Source: Ferruginibacter sp. (GTDB lineage Bacteria; Bacteroidota; Bacteroidia; Chitinophagales; Chitinophagaceae). From it: 64,000 bases of DNA. The stretch spans positions 1-64,000 of the forward strand of contig JACMKX010000172.1 of NCBI GenBank assembly GCA_014379905.1. The letters are read 5' to 3'. Under the pieces are notes generated by a model that was not told the origin of the DNA, did no database searches, and saw only the letters and a program-made list of their open reading frames with translations. The translations under genes and the position numbers were made by a program. Below, one piece after another: positions 50,714-59,270 of this stretch. How positions within the stretch are numbered: position 1 is the first letter of the stretch; each line of letters begins with the position of its first letter.

Positions 50714-52276
50714 AAATTATAATTTTTTAGCCCTTTGTTCCCGCCATTATTTTTAAAATAAATGCCTTTTACTTTGCCTGAATCATCTTTTTCAAATTTT
50801 AGATTGAAAGGAAGATCGGTTGAAAAAAATCTTCTTGGCTGGAAAAATAGATGGGATAAAACTCCCTTTTATTTACGATCAGCATAGGCTGACCGGCTAT
50901 TCTTATAGTTAAAGTGTTGCCCATTATATCATAATCGCCTTCATATGTTTTTAATATGTCCAAGGGAACTGCAACAGCTGACCGGACAATTGGATTATAA
51001 AAATCTTTCCATTTATAAACAATGCTAACGCTGTTGGCAATTTCGTCCAGCATCCTTCCGTTATCTGAATTAAGCCTGATCACTACCCCGTTTCCATCTT
51101 CGATACTTCCATAATACACACAGCGGAAGCCCTCATTGGCGCCGCCATGGTTAAAATATCTAGTGTCTTTGTTTTGAATAATAAAATTTCCCAATGCCGC
51201 TCCGGGGGCCACCGGCGTTACAAATTTCCCGGCAAAAGCAGTATCCAATACTTTGTTTGATTTTCCCTGCAGTGACAATTGTATATCAATAATAAATTTT
51301 GCAAGGTCAGTTGGATTTGCCCAAAGCCCGGCAGCAGCCTGCTCAGGATAAACATTATAATTGCCTCTTACCGCTTTTCCATCGCCGCTATATCCTGTAC
51401 TTATTGCCCGATCCTCCTTTTTGCAGGTGTTTGTGCATAAGAACTATTTAACATACCCAAGGGTTTTAATACCGTCTGCCAGATATAATCTTCATATAAT
51501 TGCCCCTGTACATCGGTTACCAGTATTTGTGTAATAGTAGTACCTCCCCCGGAATAAACAGATGCTTTGCCAGGTACTCTTTGGCAACGAACGGGATCAT
51601 TATTGGCGGGTTTTTGACCGTTTAATATTTGTATAATTTTGGGTAAGGTAGCTGTTACCTCGTATCCCCTGAATCTGTGTACGCCGGTACCTGCAGTATG
51701 GCTGAGCAAATGGGTTACAGTAATTTTTTTGCCCTCGCTTAAGGAGTCGTAGGGAAACTGCCAGGAACGTAGATAGGTATTAATATCTGTATTAAGATCG
51801 ATCTTTTTTAGCTGTGCCAGTTTTAATAAACCTACAGCATTTAAAGACTTGCTGTTAGAAGCCGCCTGGAACAAAGTTTCATTGTTTGTTTTTTTTCCGC
51901 TGGCCACATCAGCAAAGCCATAACTTTTTGCCCATTCAATTTTGTAGTTGTTGATAACAACAATGCTCAAACCATTAACGCCCTCCGTTTTCATCCGTTG
52001 CTGCAGGTTGTTGTAATTGTTGCTGTCTTTTATTTGAGCACGGCCGTTAAGATGACCTTCCACTTCCCCGATCCTTGCTTCTACAGCAGGAGCATATTCT
52101 TGCTGTGCATAGGAGGTTCCCCAAAAAGCAAAAAGTACCGCCGCTACAAAAAAGCATTTACCCGGATTTAATACAGTGTTTACCGCATGGGAGTTAAAGC
52201 TCCATATCAGTATAGTTTTAATGGCAGATAGATAGATATGCATAAAGGTAATATTCCATGAATATTTTTTCTGCAT
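50686..52276 (-). pseudogene. Beta-lactamase-related serine hydrolase, two frameshifts
   Basis: Three frames together encode a class C beta-lactamase-like protein. Part 1 (52276-about 51420) has a signal-like segment ending AFWGTSYAQ, the SxxK motif in QAASNSKSLNAVG, the YxG-like region in KASVYSGGGTTITQ, and LGMLNSSYAQTP. Part 2 continues DRAISTGYSGDGKAVRGNY, then NHGGANEGFRCVYYGS (HxG motif) to about 50825. Part 3 ends STDLPFNLKFEKDDSGKVKG. Breaks fall at about 51416-51425, beside AAAAA, and 50822-50828, in TTTTTTT. Length if repaired is about 530 residues. It would be a periplasmic or secreted hydrolase. The second such broken gene in the window. Confidence 0.85.
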
Positions 52277-52390
52277 TCATTTTGTATCAATAACCCTTTA
52301 GAATACCTCCTCATTGCGGCTATTAACTTATTTGTGGATATAAATTCGTGTAATTCGTGCAAATCGCCATCATTCGTGGAATTACTATTT

Positions 52391-52398
52391 TACCTTTG
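52391..52398 (+). promoter_or_regulatory. Candidate -7 promoter element (TACCTTTG) for the helicase gene
   Basis: TACCTTTG matches the Bacteroidota -7 consensus TAnnTTTG and ends 6 bases before the ATG at 52405, implying a very short leader. No clear TTTG at -33 is seen. Confidence 0.4.
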
Positions 52399-52404
52399 TA
52401 CACT

Positions 52405-54765
52405 ATGCGTAATTATTTAGATGAATTGAACGGCCCGCAGCGGGAAGCAGTGATGCACAAAGATGGCCCGATTATGATCATTGCCGGTGCAGGCAGTGGT
52501 AAAACCAAGGTGCTTACTACCCGTATTACTCATTTAATGGCAGCCCATGAAGTGGACGCATTTAATATACTGGCACTAACTTTTACCAACAAAGCTGCCG
52601 CCGAAATGAAAGAACGTATCGGCAGGATATTAGGCAACAGCGAAGCCCGTAATTTATATGTAGGCACATTTCACAGTGTATTTGCCAGGATACTGAGAGG
52701 GGAAGCCAATAAAATAGGCTATCCAAATAATTTTACCATTTATGATACAGATGATGCAAAGAGTGTTGTAAAAACAGTGGTAAATGAATTGGGGCTCGAT
52801 GATAAACAATACAAACCTAATATAGTTTACAACCGCATATCAGCAGCAAAAAATGCACTGGTAGGCCCGGCCGAATATTTAAACGATGGCATGTTGCAAC
52901 AGGAAGATGCCCGTAACAACAGGCCCATGATAGGCCAGGTATATGCAGCCTATGCCAACCGCTGTTTTAAAAATGGCGCCATGGATTTTGATGACCTCCT
53001 TTTTAAAATGCATGAATTACTCAAAACGCATCCCGATGCATTGAGTAAATACCAGCGCAAGTTTAAATACATTTTAATAGATGAGTACCAGGATACCAAT
53101 CCTGCCCAGTACGAGATCATTAAACTGCTGGGCGCTATGCACGAAAATGTTTGCGTGGTAGGCGATGATGCACAAAGTATATATAGTTTTCGGGGTGCAA
53201 CCATTGAAAATATTTTACAGTTTCAAAAAGATTACGATGACGTAAAACTGGTGAAGCTGGAGCAAAACTACCGAAGCACCAAAAACATTTTACACGTTGC
53301 CAACGAAGTAATTGGCAACAATAAAGGTCAGATAGAAAAAAGATTGTTTACTGATAATGACGAAGGAGAAAAAATAAAACTTGTTCGCACCATGACGGAC
53401 AATGATGAGGGCAAAATGGTGGCCGATGTTATAAAAGAACAAAAGCTTCGCAATCATTTCAGCAACCAGGACTTTGCCATCCTTTACCGCACCAATGCAC
53501 AGAGCCGTAGTTACGAGGAATCGCTTCGCCGCATGGGTATAGCTTACCGCATTTATGGCGGCATGAGTTTTTACCAGCGAAAAGAAATAAAGGATTTTAT
53601 TGCTTATTTACGAATCACTATTAACCAGCGGGATGAGGAAGCATTAAAGCGTATCATTAATTACCCCATGAGAGGAATTGGAAAAACCACCATCGACAAA
53701 CTGGTTTTATACGCCAACGAGCGCAACCTTACCATGTGGGATATACTGACCAATGCAGCCATGCATGGTTTTAAAAGCGGCACGCTGGAAGTCATCGATA
53801 ATTTTGTGCTGATGATAAAAATGTTCCAGAGCGAACTGGACAAAAAAAATGCGTATGAACTGGCAGTTATTGTTGGCAAAAGCAGCGGCGTTGTTAAAGA
53901 TCTTTTTAATGATAAAACAACCGAAGGACTTGCCCGTTATGAAAACGTACAGGAATTACTCAATTCTATAAAGGAATTTATAGAAACACCCATGAATGAA
54001 GAAGATGGAGAAGTGGGAGATAAAGGACTGGGCGCTTACCTGCAACAAATTACTTTACTTACCGATGCAGACGATGAAAAAGACAATCCTGATGTAGTGA
54101 AACTCATGACCATTCACGCAGCAAAAGGACTGGAGTTCCCGGTGGTATTTGTTGGGGGACTGGAAGAAAATTTATTTCCGAGTGCATTGAGTATAAACAC
54201 CCGCGAAGAACTGGAAGAAGAAAGGCGATTGTTTTATGTGGCCGTAACCAGGGCCAAGAAAAATTTATACCTCAGCTATGCCAATGCCCGTTATCGTTTC
54301 GGGCAATTGCAGCAAAATGATCCCAGCAGGTTTATTGATGAAATCCCCGATGCCTTTGTAGATAAAAGTTATGCCGGGGCTGCTACCCGCAGCAACGATA
54401 GTGGTTTTGCGCAGGGCCGGGCTTTTGAACGCATGCAGCGTGGATTTGGCGGAGGCTGGGGCGATGCCAATAATGCAGAAAAACAATATGGCCCGCCGCC
54501 AACAAAAAAACCGGCCGTTCCTTCCTACATCACTGCAAAACCTGTCGCACCAAAAACCGTTGAGCATGTGCCTACCGAACATTTTTTACCCAGCGATACC
54601 GGGAACCTGCAGGCTGGCCAGAAAGTAGAACATCAAAAATTTGGTTTTGGCGAAGTAATGAAAATGGAAGGCGCTTCGCATAACCCCATTGCCACGGTTA
54701 AATTTGAACTGAATGGTGAGAAAAAAATAATGCTTAATTACGCAAAACTGCGCATTATAGAATAA
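52405..54765 (+). CDS. UvrD/PcrA-type DNA helicase (superfamily 1)
   Basis: The 786-residue helicase starts MRNYLDELNGPQREAVMHKDGP. It has the Walker A motif AGAGSGKTKVLT (near residue 30), motif Ia ALTFTNKAAAEMKERI, motif II ILIDEYQDTNPAQ, motif III VCVVGDDAQSIYSFRGA, motif IV KLEQNYRSTKNIL and motif VI LFYVAVTRAKKNLYLSY. The C-terminus (KVEHQKFGFGEVMKME) is the Tudor-like domain of PcrA that contacts RNA polymerase or nucleic acid. Its role is nucleotide-excision and mismatch repair and removal of stalled complexes. I chose ATG 52405 because it gives the family N-terminus; an earlier ATG at 52357 does not. Confidence 0.95.
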   Translation: MRNYLDELNGPQREAVMHKDGPIMIIAGAGSGKTKVLTTRITHLMAAHEVDAFNILALTFTNKAAAEMKERIGRILGNSEARNLYVGTFHSVFARILRGEANKIGYPNNFTIYDTDDAKSVVKTVVNELGLDDKQYKPNIVYNRISAAKNALVGPAEYLNDGMLQQEDARNNRPMIGQVYAAYANRCFKNGAMDFDDLLFKMHELLKTHPDALSKYQRKFKYILIDEYQDTNPAQYEIIKLLGAMHENVCVVGDDAQSIYSFRGATIENILQFQKDYDDVKLVKLEQNYRSTKNILHVANEVIGNNKGQIEKRLFTDNDEGEKIKLVRTMTDNDEGKMVADVIKEQKLRNHFSNQDFAILYRTNAQSRSYEESLRRMGIAYRIYGGMSFYQRKEIKDFIAYLRITINQRDEEALKRIINYPMRGIGKTTIDKLVLYANERNLTMWDILTNAAMHGFKSGTLEVIDNFVLMIKMFQSELDKKNAYELAVIVGKSSGVVKDLFNDKTTEGLARYENVQELLNSIKEFIETPMNEEDGEVGDKGLGAYLQQITLLTDADDEKDNPDVVKLMTIHAAKGLEFPVVFVGGLEENLFPSALSINTREELEEERRLFYVAVTRAKKNLYLSYANARYRFGQLQQNDPSRFIDEIPDAFVDKSYAGAATRSNDSGFAQGRAFERMQRGFGGGWGDANNAEKQYGPPPTKKPAVPSYITAKPVAPKTVEHVPTEHFLPSDTGNLQAGQKVEHQKFGFGEVMKMEGASHNPIATVKFELNGEKKIMLNYAKLRIIE

Positions 54766-54771
54766 AGTTAA

Positions 54772-54851
54772 AACGCAGATCCTCATGATCCTGATGATAT
54801 GTTATGAATCAGATTATCATATAAATCATGGCTATCATGAAAATCTGCGTT
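54772..54851. repeat. Interspersed palindrome (AACGCAGAT...ATCTGCGTT)
   Basis: AACGCAGAT at 54772-54780 and ATCTGCGTT at 54843-54851 are exact inverted ends around ATCATG-rich DNA (CATGATCCTGATGATATG, ATCATGGCTATCATG). A related element with AACGCTGAT ends occurs at 55862. It sits between the helicase and cupredoxin gene ends. Confidence 0.85.
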
Positions 54852-54859
54852 CCACATCT

Positions 54860-55747
54860 TTATTTCTTTATGATCTTGTGCGTTTCTGTTTTTCCATTAA
54901 GTGTAAACCGGATCGTGTAAGTGCCTGCGGCAAGATCTCCCAAATGTATATGCCCGTTATTTACTCCCGGTAAAGCCGATAGTTTTACAGTTAGAAGCTG
55001 CTTGCCGGATAGGTCAGTCACATTTGCAAGTAATACGCTTTTTTCATCCGCATTGAATATTATAATTAAATGACCCGCTTCTGTAACCGGATTGGGAGAA
55101 ACAGCCGTAACCAGTTTTTTTACTGATTCATTGTTTTTAAACAATTTGATGGGCGACAACTGGAAATTGCCATCTATATCTTTTATTAGCAATTCATAAT
55201 ACACGTACCGGTAATTGCTTCTAACATCCGCATCCAAAAAAGAATAATTTCTTACAGCAGCAGAATGACCCGCCGCAGGCACCTGGCCTATTTCTGTAAA
55301 AATATTTCCATCATAACTTCTGCGTACTACAAAATGGCTGGTATTGGTCTCCGCTTGTGTAATCCAGGTAAGATAAGGCTTGCGGCCCTGGTTACTCACC
55401 GTAAAACCAGAGAGCGTTACAGGCAACACGCCACTCGCAGTAAAAGAACCGAGCATAAAACCGGCATGCGGATCGCATTGATAATTATAGGTACCGGCAG
55501 CTGTTACGGTGTATTCAAAGGAGAACCCTGTAGTTGAAACAGGCGTCGCCCACGAACTTGCCCCTGCGGGAATAGTAACAGAAGCCGTATTATGAAAGCC
55601 TCCCGCCCATTCCCAACGAATAATGTCTCCTACGAGTACATTTAAATTGGAGGGCGAAAATTGGAAATTGGAGATGGTTACCGTATGCGTTTCTGCATTG
55701 GAACAAAGGGGAAATACAAAAAATAAATAAAGTAGCATTTTTTTCAT
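54860..55747 (-). CDS. T9SS-exported cupredoxin-domain protein
   Basis: The 295-residue protein starts at ATG 55747, which gives signal peptide MKKMLLYLFFVFPLCSNAE. Residues 20-110 are a plastocyanin-like domain: THTVTISNFQFSPSNLNVLVGDIIRWEWAGGFHNTASV and NYQCDPHAGFM, in which His, Cys, His and Met are the four blue-copper ligands in the usual order. A beta-sandwich follows, and residues 215-295 are a T9SS sorting domain (VSPNPVTEAGHLIIIF; LAAGTYTIRFTLNGKTETHK). It should be a secreted or surface-anchored copper electron carrier or copper binder; partners unknown. Confidence 0.87.
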   Translation of the reverse strand: MKKMLLYLFFVFPLCSNAETHTVTISNFQFSPSNLNVLVGDIIRWEWAGGFHNTASVTIPAGASSWATPVSTTGFSFEYTVTAAGTYNYQCDPHAGFMLGSFTASGVLPVTLSGFTVSNQGRKPYLTWITQAETNTSHFVVRRSYDGNIFTEIGQVPAAGHSAAVRNYSFLDADVRSNYRYVYYELLIKDIDGNFQLSPIKLFKNNESVKKLVTAVSPNPVTEAGHLIIIFNADEKSVLLANVTDLSGKQLLTVKLSALPGVNNGHIHLGDLAAGTYTIRFTLNGKTETHKIIKK

Positions 55748-55861
55748 GTTGGAATATTTATATGTAAAGGTTATGGTGCTGCCAGGTGGGGCATTAATGC
55801 AATACGGCTGTAAACAATGGTGGGTTGCTTTGCGTGAATGAATTAAAGAAGACAAATTTTA

Positions 55862-55935
55862 GAACGCTGATAATCATGATAATCATGATAATTTAGGAGC
55901 TTGAAAAATCGTGACAGTCCTGAAAATCAGCGTTC
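55862..55935. repeat. Interspersed palindrome (GAACGCTGAT...ATCAGCGTTC)
   Basis: GAACGCTGAT (55862-55871) and ATCAGCGTTC (55926-55935) are exact inverted 10-bp ends, enclosing AATCATGATAATCATGATAA. It is of the same type as 54772-54851, and both bracket the cupredoxin gene. From memory, these ends are common in Bacteroidota intergenic DNA. Confidence 0.85.
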
Positions 55936-56016
55936 CTTCCCTTTCGAGATGGGAAATTTAACTACTCACGTGACTGTTTTAAGGTATAGCAGGCAGCCTT
56001 TTTCGTTTATATTGGC

Positions 56017-56024
56017 TAAATTTG
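56017..56024 (+). promoter_or_regulatory. Candidate -7 promoter element (TAAATTTG) for the Nfu gene
   Basis: TAAATTTG matches TAnnTTTG and ends 20 bases before the ATG at 56045. A poor T-rich -33 region lies upstream (TTTTTCG). Confidence 0.4.
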
Positions 56025-56044
56025 TATCCTTAAATTTTTAGAAC

Positions 56045-56644
56045 ATGATCAAGACAGGCAACCCGGTTATCAGTATTTATACCGAAATGACCCCCAACCC
56101 CGAAACAATGAAATTTGTGGCCAATAAATTATTGTATCCCGGTAAAAGCGTCGATTTTCCTGATGAGGCAGCTGCAAAACCATCGCCGCTGGCACAGGAA
56201 CTGTTTACATTTCCCTTTATAAAATCAGTATTTATAGCCAGCAATTTTGTAACCCTTACCAAAACTGTTGAAACAGAAGACTGGCAGGATGTGATCCCAA
56301 CCATCAAACAATTTTTAAAAGAATACCTGGAAGAAGGTAAATCTGTAGTGAATGAAGAAGAACTGGCTACGGTAAAAGTAGAAAGTACCAACGAAGTAAA
56401 TGCCGATGACGATGACGTGGTAAAACGCATAAAAGAACTCCTGGAAAATTATGTTAAACCAGCCGTGGAAATGGATGGTGGTGCCATACAATTTAAAAGT
56501 TACGAAGAGGGAAGGGTAAACCTGATGTTGCAGGGAAGTTGTAGCGGTTGTCCTTCTTCCATGATCACTTTAAAAGCAGGAATTGAAGGAATGATGAAGC
56601 GAATGATACCGGAAGTAAAAGAAGTGGTGGCAGAGGCGGAGTAG
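56045..56644 (+). CDS. NifU-like Fe-S cluster scaffold (Nfu family)
   Basis: The 199-residue protein has the Nfu N-terminal domain (residues 10-90; YTEMTPNPETMKFVANKLL, IKSVFIASNFVTLTKT). The C-terminal NifU domain covers 120-199 with Cys166 and Cys169 in LQGSCSGCPSSMITLKAGIE, the pair that holds a transient Fe-S cluster. It carries clusters to target apoproteins in the cytoplasm. The acidic linker (NEVNADDDDVV) separates the two domains. It stands alone; no suf genes are visible in the window. Confidence 0.94.
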   Translation: MIKTGNPVISIYTEMTPNPETMKFVANKLLYPGKSVDFPDEAAAKPSPLAQELFTFPFIKSVFIASNFVTLTKTVETEDWQDVIPTIKQFLKEYLEEGKSVVNEEELATVKVESTNEVNADDDDVVKRIKELLENYVKPAVEMDGGAIQFKSYEEGRVNLMLQGSCSGCPSSMITLKAGIEGMMKRMIPEVKEVVAEAE

Positions 56645-56842
56645 GTTGATCAGTTGATAAGTTACTAGTAAAACATCCGTAATCCGGATGTTTTTTTTAT
56701 GTGCCAGGCGGTATATCTTTTCCCGGCTTCAGAGGCGTCGCACTCTTGTACATTATATCTTTACTCACAAGGTCTTTGCGTTGCGAAAGACTTTACGCTC
56801 TCTGCGGTTATTGTTTACATTTAATCAGCAAAATTTACCGTC

Positions 56843-57427
56843 ATGAAAAAATATATTGCGTTCACAGCTTTTCTCATTGGTCTTTCATTCTTTTCAAAAG
56901 CCCAGCTTACCGATCCGGAGATCCACGCACTTAAAGGCGGCAGGGTAAAACCCGACAGCAGTTATATTTATGCACTTCCCTTTTCACCCAAAAGCAAATT
57001 CCTCCTCATCCAGGCATACAACAGCAAAATGAGCCATGCCGGGGAACTGTCTCTTGACTTTAAAATGAAACAAGGTAGCAAGATCTGTGCAGCAAGAGAT
57101 GGTATGGTGGAAAGTATAAAAGAAGACAGCGACAAAGGTGGATTAAAAAGTGAATTCATGAATGATGGTAACCATATTGTCATTCGGCATTCAGATGGAA
57201 GTATGGCTATGTACTGGCACTTAAAAAAAGAGGGTGTTATTGTTAAGCAGGGAGACAATGTGCTAAAAGGCCAGCATATTGGATATAGTGGCAATACCGG
57301 CTATACTGCTTTTCCCCATTTACATTTCCAGGTACAGGATGCAAATGGAAGAGATATAGCCACCCGGTTTTATACCAGGAAGGGAGTAAAATATTTGCGC
57401 CCGGGAAAATGGTACAAGGCACTTTAA
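56843..57427 (+). CDS. M23 family metallopeptidase (LytM-like)
   Basis: The 194-residue protein has a signal peptide (MKKYIAFTAFLIGLSFFSKAQ) and one M23 domain. The zinc-site parts are HAGELSLDFKMKQGS (His and Asp), and SGNTGYTAFPHLHFQVQ (the HxH pair), with HIVIRHSDGSMAMYWHL between. This H/D/H arrangement is that of peptidoglycan endopeptidases, so it is probably active in cell-wall remodelling or lysis in the periplasm. No SPOR or LysM domain is present. It stands alone, with a convergent DoxX gene downstream. Confidence 0.9.
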   Translation: MKKYIAFTAFLIGLSFFSKAQLTDPEIHALKGGRVKPDSSYIYALPFSPKSKFLLIQAYNSKMSHAGELSLDFKMKQGSKICAARDGMVESIKEDSDKGGLKSEFMNDGNHIVIRHSDGSMAMYWHLKKEGVIVKQGDNVLKGQHIGYSGNTGYTAFPHLHFQVQDANGRDIATRFYTRKGVKYLRPGKWYKAL

Positions 57428-57462
57428 ACAGTCGGCAGCAAAAAATTCTTGACGCTTAGCCA

Positions 57463-57843
57463 TCATTTATTCCTGTTGCTCCACGCCCACCAGATAAGCA
57501 GTGGCTGCAAAACAATTAACCTTACCCACAAAGCCCATTCCGGGGCACAACGAATTTTGCCTGCAATCTCCGGGCAAAATCCAGTTTGCAGCATATAAAT
57601 ATGCGAGGGAATAAAGGCCAGCAGCATCAGGATAATACCATAGCAGGCCAGACGCCGGCGTGGTTTAAATAAGAGCAGAAGTGCCAGGCCTATCTCTGCA
57701 ATACCTGCAACAATGTTTAAAAATTCAGGGTCGCCGGCAAAAGGTGGAATTAGTTTATAATAAGCTTCCGGTTTAACGAAATGATTTACACCTGCACCGA
57801 GGTAGAAGATACACATAACATACAGGGATAGCCGCTTTTTCAT
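57463..57843 (-). CDS. DoxX family membrane protein
   Basis: The 126-residue protein has four hydrophobic helices: LYVMCIFYLGAGVNHF, EFLNIVAGIAEIGLALLLL, CYGIILMLLAFIPSHIYML and ALWVRLIVLQPLLIWWAW. The GVNHFVKPEAYYKLIPP and AEIGLALLLL features are typical of short DoxX-like (quinone-interacting) proteins. Function is not established. It is convergent with the M23 gene and divergent from pnuC. Confidence 0.82.
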   Translation of the reverse strand: MKKRLSLYVMCIFYLGAGVNHFVKPEAYYKLIPPFAGDPEFLNIVAGIAEIGLALLLLFKPRRRLACYGIILMLLAFIPSHIYMLQTGFCPEIAGKIRCAPEWALWVRLIVLQPLLIWWAWSNRNK

Positions 57844-57913
57844 TTATTTAAGCTACGCTTTTTTGGTTAATGGGTTCTTATTTTATTGATGTATTTTCGG
57901 TTCAATTTTTTAC

Positions 57914-58549
57914 ATGAGTTTTACCCATATCATAGAGGCATTTGTTACCGGGATGAAGGCTACAGGCCCGATAGAATATATAGCTGTTTTTGCCGGCATT
58001 ATAAGTGTATGGTATAGTCGGAAAGAGAATATACTCGTGTATCCTATCGGGTTGATCAATACAATTTTTTATACTTACCTCAGTTTTAAGGGCGGATTAT
58101 TGGGGGAAGCAAGTGTGAATCTTTACTATACTGTTATGAGTATTTATGGATGGTTTATGTGGAGCCGTACCAGTGATGTGCACGCCGTTAAACTGCATGT
58201 TACCAAAGCCACTAAAAAAGAATGGATAACTCACCTCTTATTCTTTGCAGGATTTTATGTGGTTATTTTCTTTGCATTAACCTATGCCAAAAAAGAGTTT
58301 GCGCCTGATGCTATTCCCTGGGCTGATGCATTGGCCAGCGCCAGCGCCTATACCGGTATGTGGCTTATGGCGAAGAAAAAAGTAGAAAGCTGGTATTGGT
58401 GGATCATAACCAATATTGCCTCTGTTCCTTTATACTTTGTAAAATATTATGTATTTACCAGCGTTTATTATGTAGTACTGCTCATCATGGCATTCTGGGG
58501 CCTTGGGGAGTGGCTTAAAAAAGCCAGGCTACAACATCATGAAAAATAA
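57914..58549 (+). CDS. pnuC: PnuC-type nicotinamide riboside transporter
   Basis: The 211-residue membrane protein shows the PnuC hallmarks: EYIAVFAGIISVWYSRKENILVYPIGLINTIFYTYLSF, NLYYTVMSIYGWFMW, and WYWWIITNIASVPLYFVKYY, with seven predicted helices. PnuC carries nicotinamide riboside by facilitated diffusion and needs intracellular phosphorylation, which the NadR-like kinase two genes downstream should provide. Its 3' end overlaps a small gene by 11 bases. The context strongly supports NAD precursor salvage rather than thiamine (PnuT). Confidence 0.92.
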   Translation: MSFTHIIEAFVTGMKATGPIEYIAVFAGIISVWYSRKENILVYPIGLINTIFYTYLSFKGGLLGEASVNLYYTVMSIYGWFMWSRTSDVHAVKLHVTKATKKEWITHLLFFAGFYVVIFFALTYAKKEFAPDAIPWADALASASAYTGMWLMAKKKVESWYWWIITNIASVPLYFVKYYVFTSVYYVVLLIMAFWGLGEWLKKARLQHHEK

Positions 58550-58715
58550 AAAGAACTGGATAGCGCTTAAAGCAGGTTTCATCATCATGTTGCTGCTCTA
58601 TTTTTTTGTTGACAGTACTACAGATAAATTCAGACTGTTTATAAGAATAGCCATGCTGGCCGTGTTTACTTTTTCTTTGTTGCGGGATGTTAATGAACTG
58701 AAAAATAATAAATGA
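58539..58715 (+). CDS. Small membrane protein between pnuC and the NadR-like kinase
   Basis: The 58-residue frame (MKNKKNWIALKAGFIIMLLL...) has two hydrophobic segments (ALKAGFIIMLLLYFFV and FIRIAMLAVFTFSLL) and charged ends. The start overlaps pnuC by 11 bases, and its TGA overlaps the next ATG (ATGA at 58712). Such tight packing, with good codon use, argues that it is real rather than chance. I do not recognise the family; it may support the transporter or kinase. Confidence 0.65.
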   Translation: MKNKKNWIALKAGFIIMLLLYFFVDSTTDKFRLFIRIAMLAVFTFSLLRDVNELKNNK

Positions 58716-59266
58716 AAAAAATTGTAATACTCGGGCCTGAATCCACAGGTAAAAGTACTTTGTGCGAACAGCTGGCAACACATTTTAAAACCAGCTGGGT
58801 TCCCGAATATGCACGCACGTATTTGCAGGACACAGGGAACAAATACCAGTTTGACGACTTGTGGGAAATAGCTAAAGGACAGCTGGAATCGGTGGAAATA
58901 GTTAATAGCGGAGGACAAGTAGCTGGTGGGAGCACTGCCCCTATTCCCCACTCCCCATTCCCCCTCTTCATCGACACCGACCTGTATGTTATAAAAATAT
59001 GGAGCGAAATTTCTTTTAATAGATGTGATAACCGCATACTTACCCGGATTGCCCAGTCAGCCTGTGATTTATACCTGCTTTGTGATACAGATCTGCCATG
59101 GGCAGCGGATACATTGAGAGAATATCCTGAACTGGAAATGAGACAAAAAATTTATGCCTATTATAAGGATGCCATGATAAACCAAAAAGTACCATGGATA
59201 AAGATCAGCGGGAGTTATAAAGAAAGGCTGAGCAAGGCCATTAATGCCGTGAATAAGATTTTATAG
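58712..59266 (+). CDS. NadR-like ribosylnicotinamide kinase (AAA_28 domain)
   Basis: The 184-residue P-loop protein starts MKKIVILGPESTGKSTLCEQL (Walker A at residues 8-16), with WVPEYARTYLQ and the second acidic motif LFIDTDLYVIKIWSE. This matches the C-terminal kinase domain of NadR, which phosphorylates nicotinamide riboside to NMN, consistent with pnuC upstream. No HTH or adenylyltransferase domain is present, unlike enterobacterial NadR. Residues 66-84 contain a small insertion (GGQVAGGSTAPIPHSPFP) encoded in part by 7-base repeats, unlike the surrounding family sequence. It probably does not abolish function. Confidence 0.88.
   Translation: MKKIVILGPESTGKSTLCEQLATHFKTSWVPEYARTYLQDTGNKYQFDDLWEIAKGQLESVEIVNSGGQVAGGSTAPIPHSPFPLFIDTDLYVIKIWSEISFNRCDNRILTRIAQSACDLYLLCDTDLPWAADTLREYPELEMRQKIYAYYKDAMINQKVPWIKISGSYKERLSKAINAVNKIL
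58943..58963. repeat. Degenerate 7-base repeat inside the NadR-like gene
   Basis: ATTCCCC, ACTCCCC and ATTCCCC follow each other directly. They encode PIPHSPFP in the non-conserved insert, in frame with the kinase. The third 7-base-periodic sequence in the window that lies in or next to a gene. Confidence 0.7.
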
Positions 59267-59270
59267 TAAA

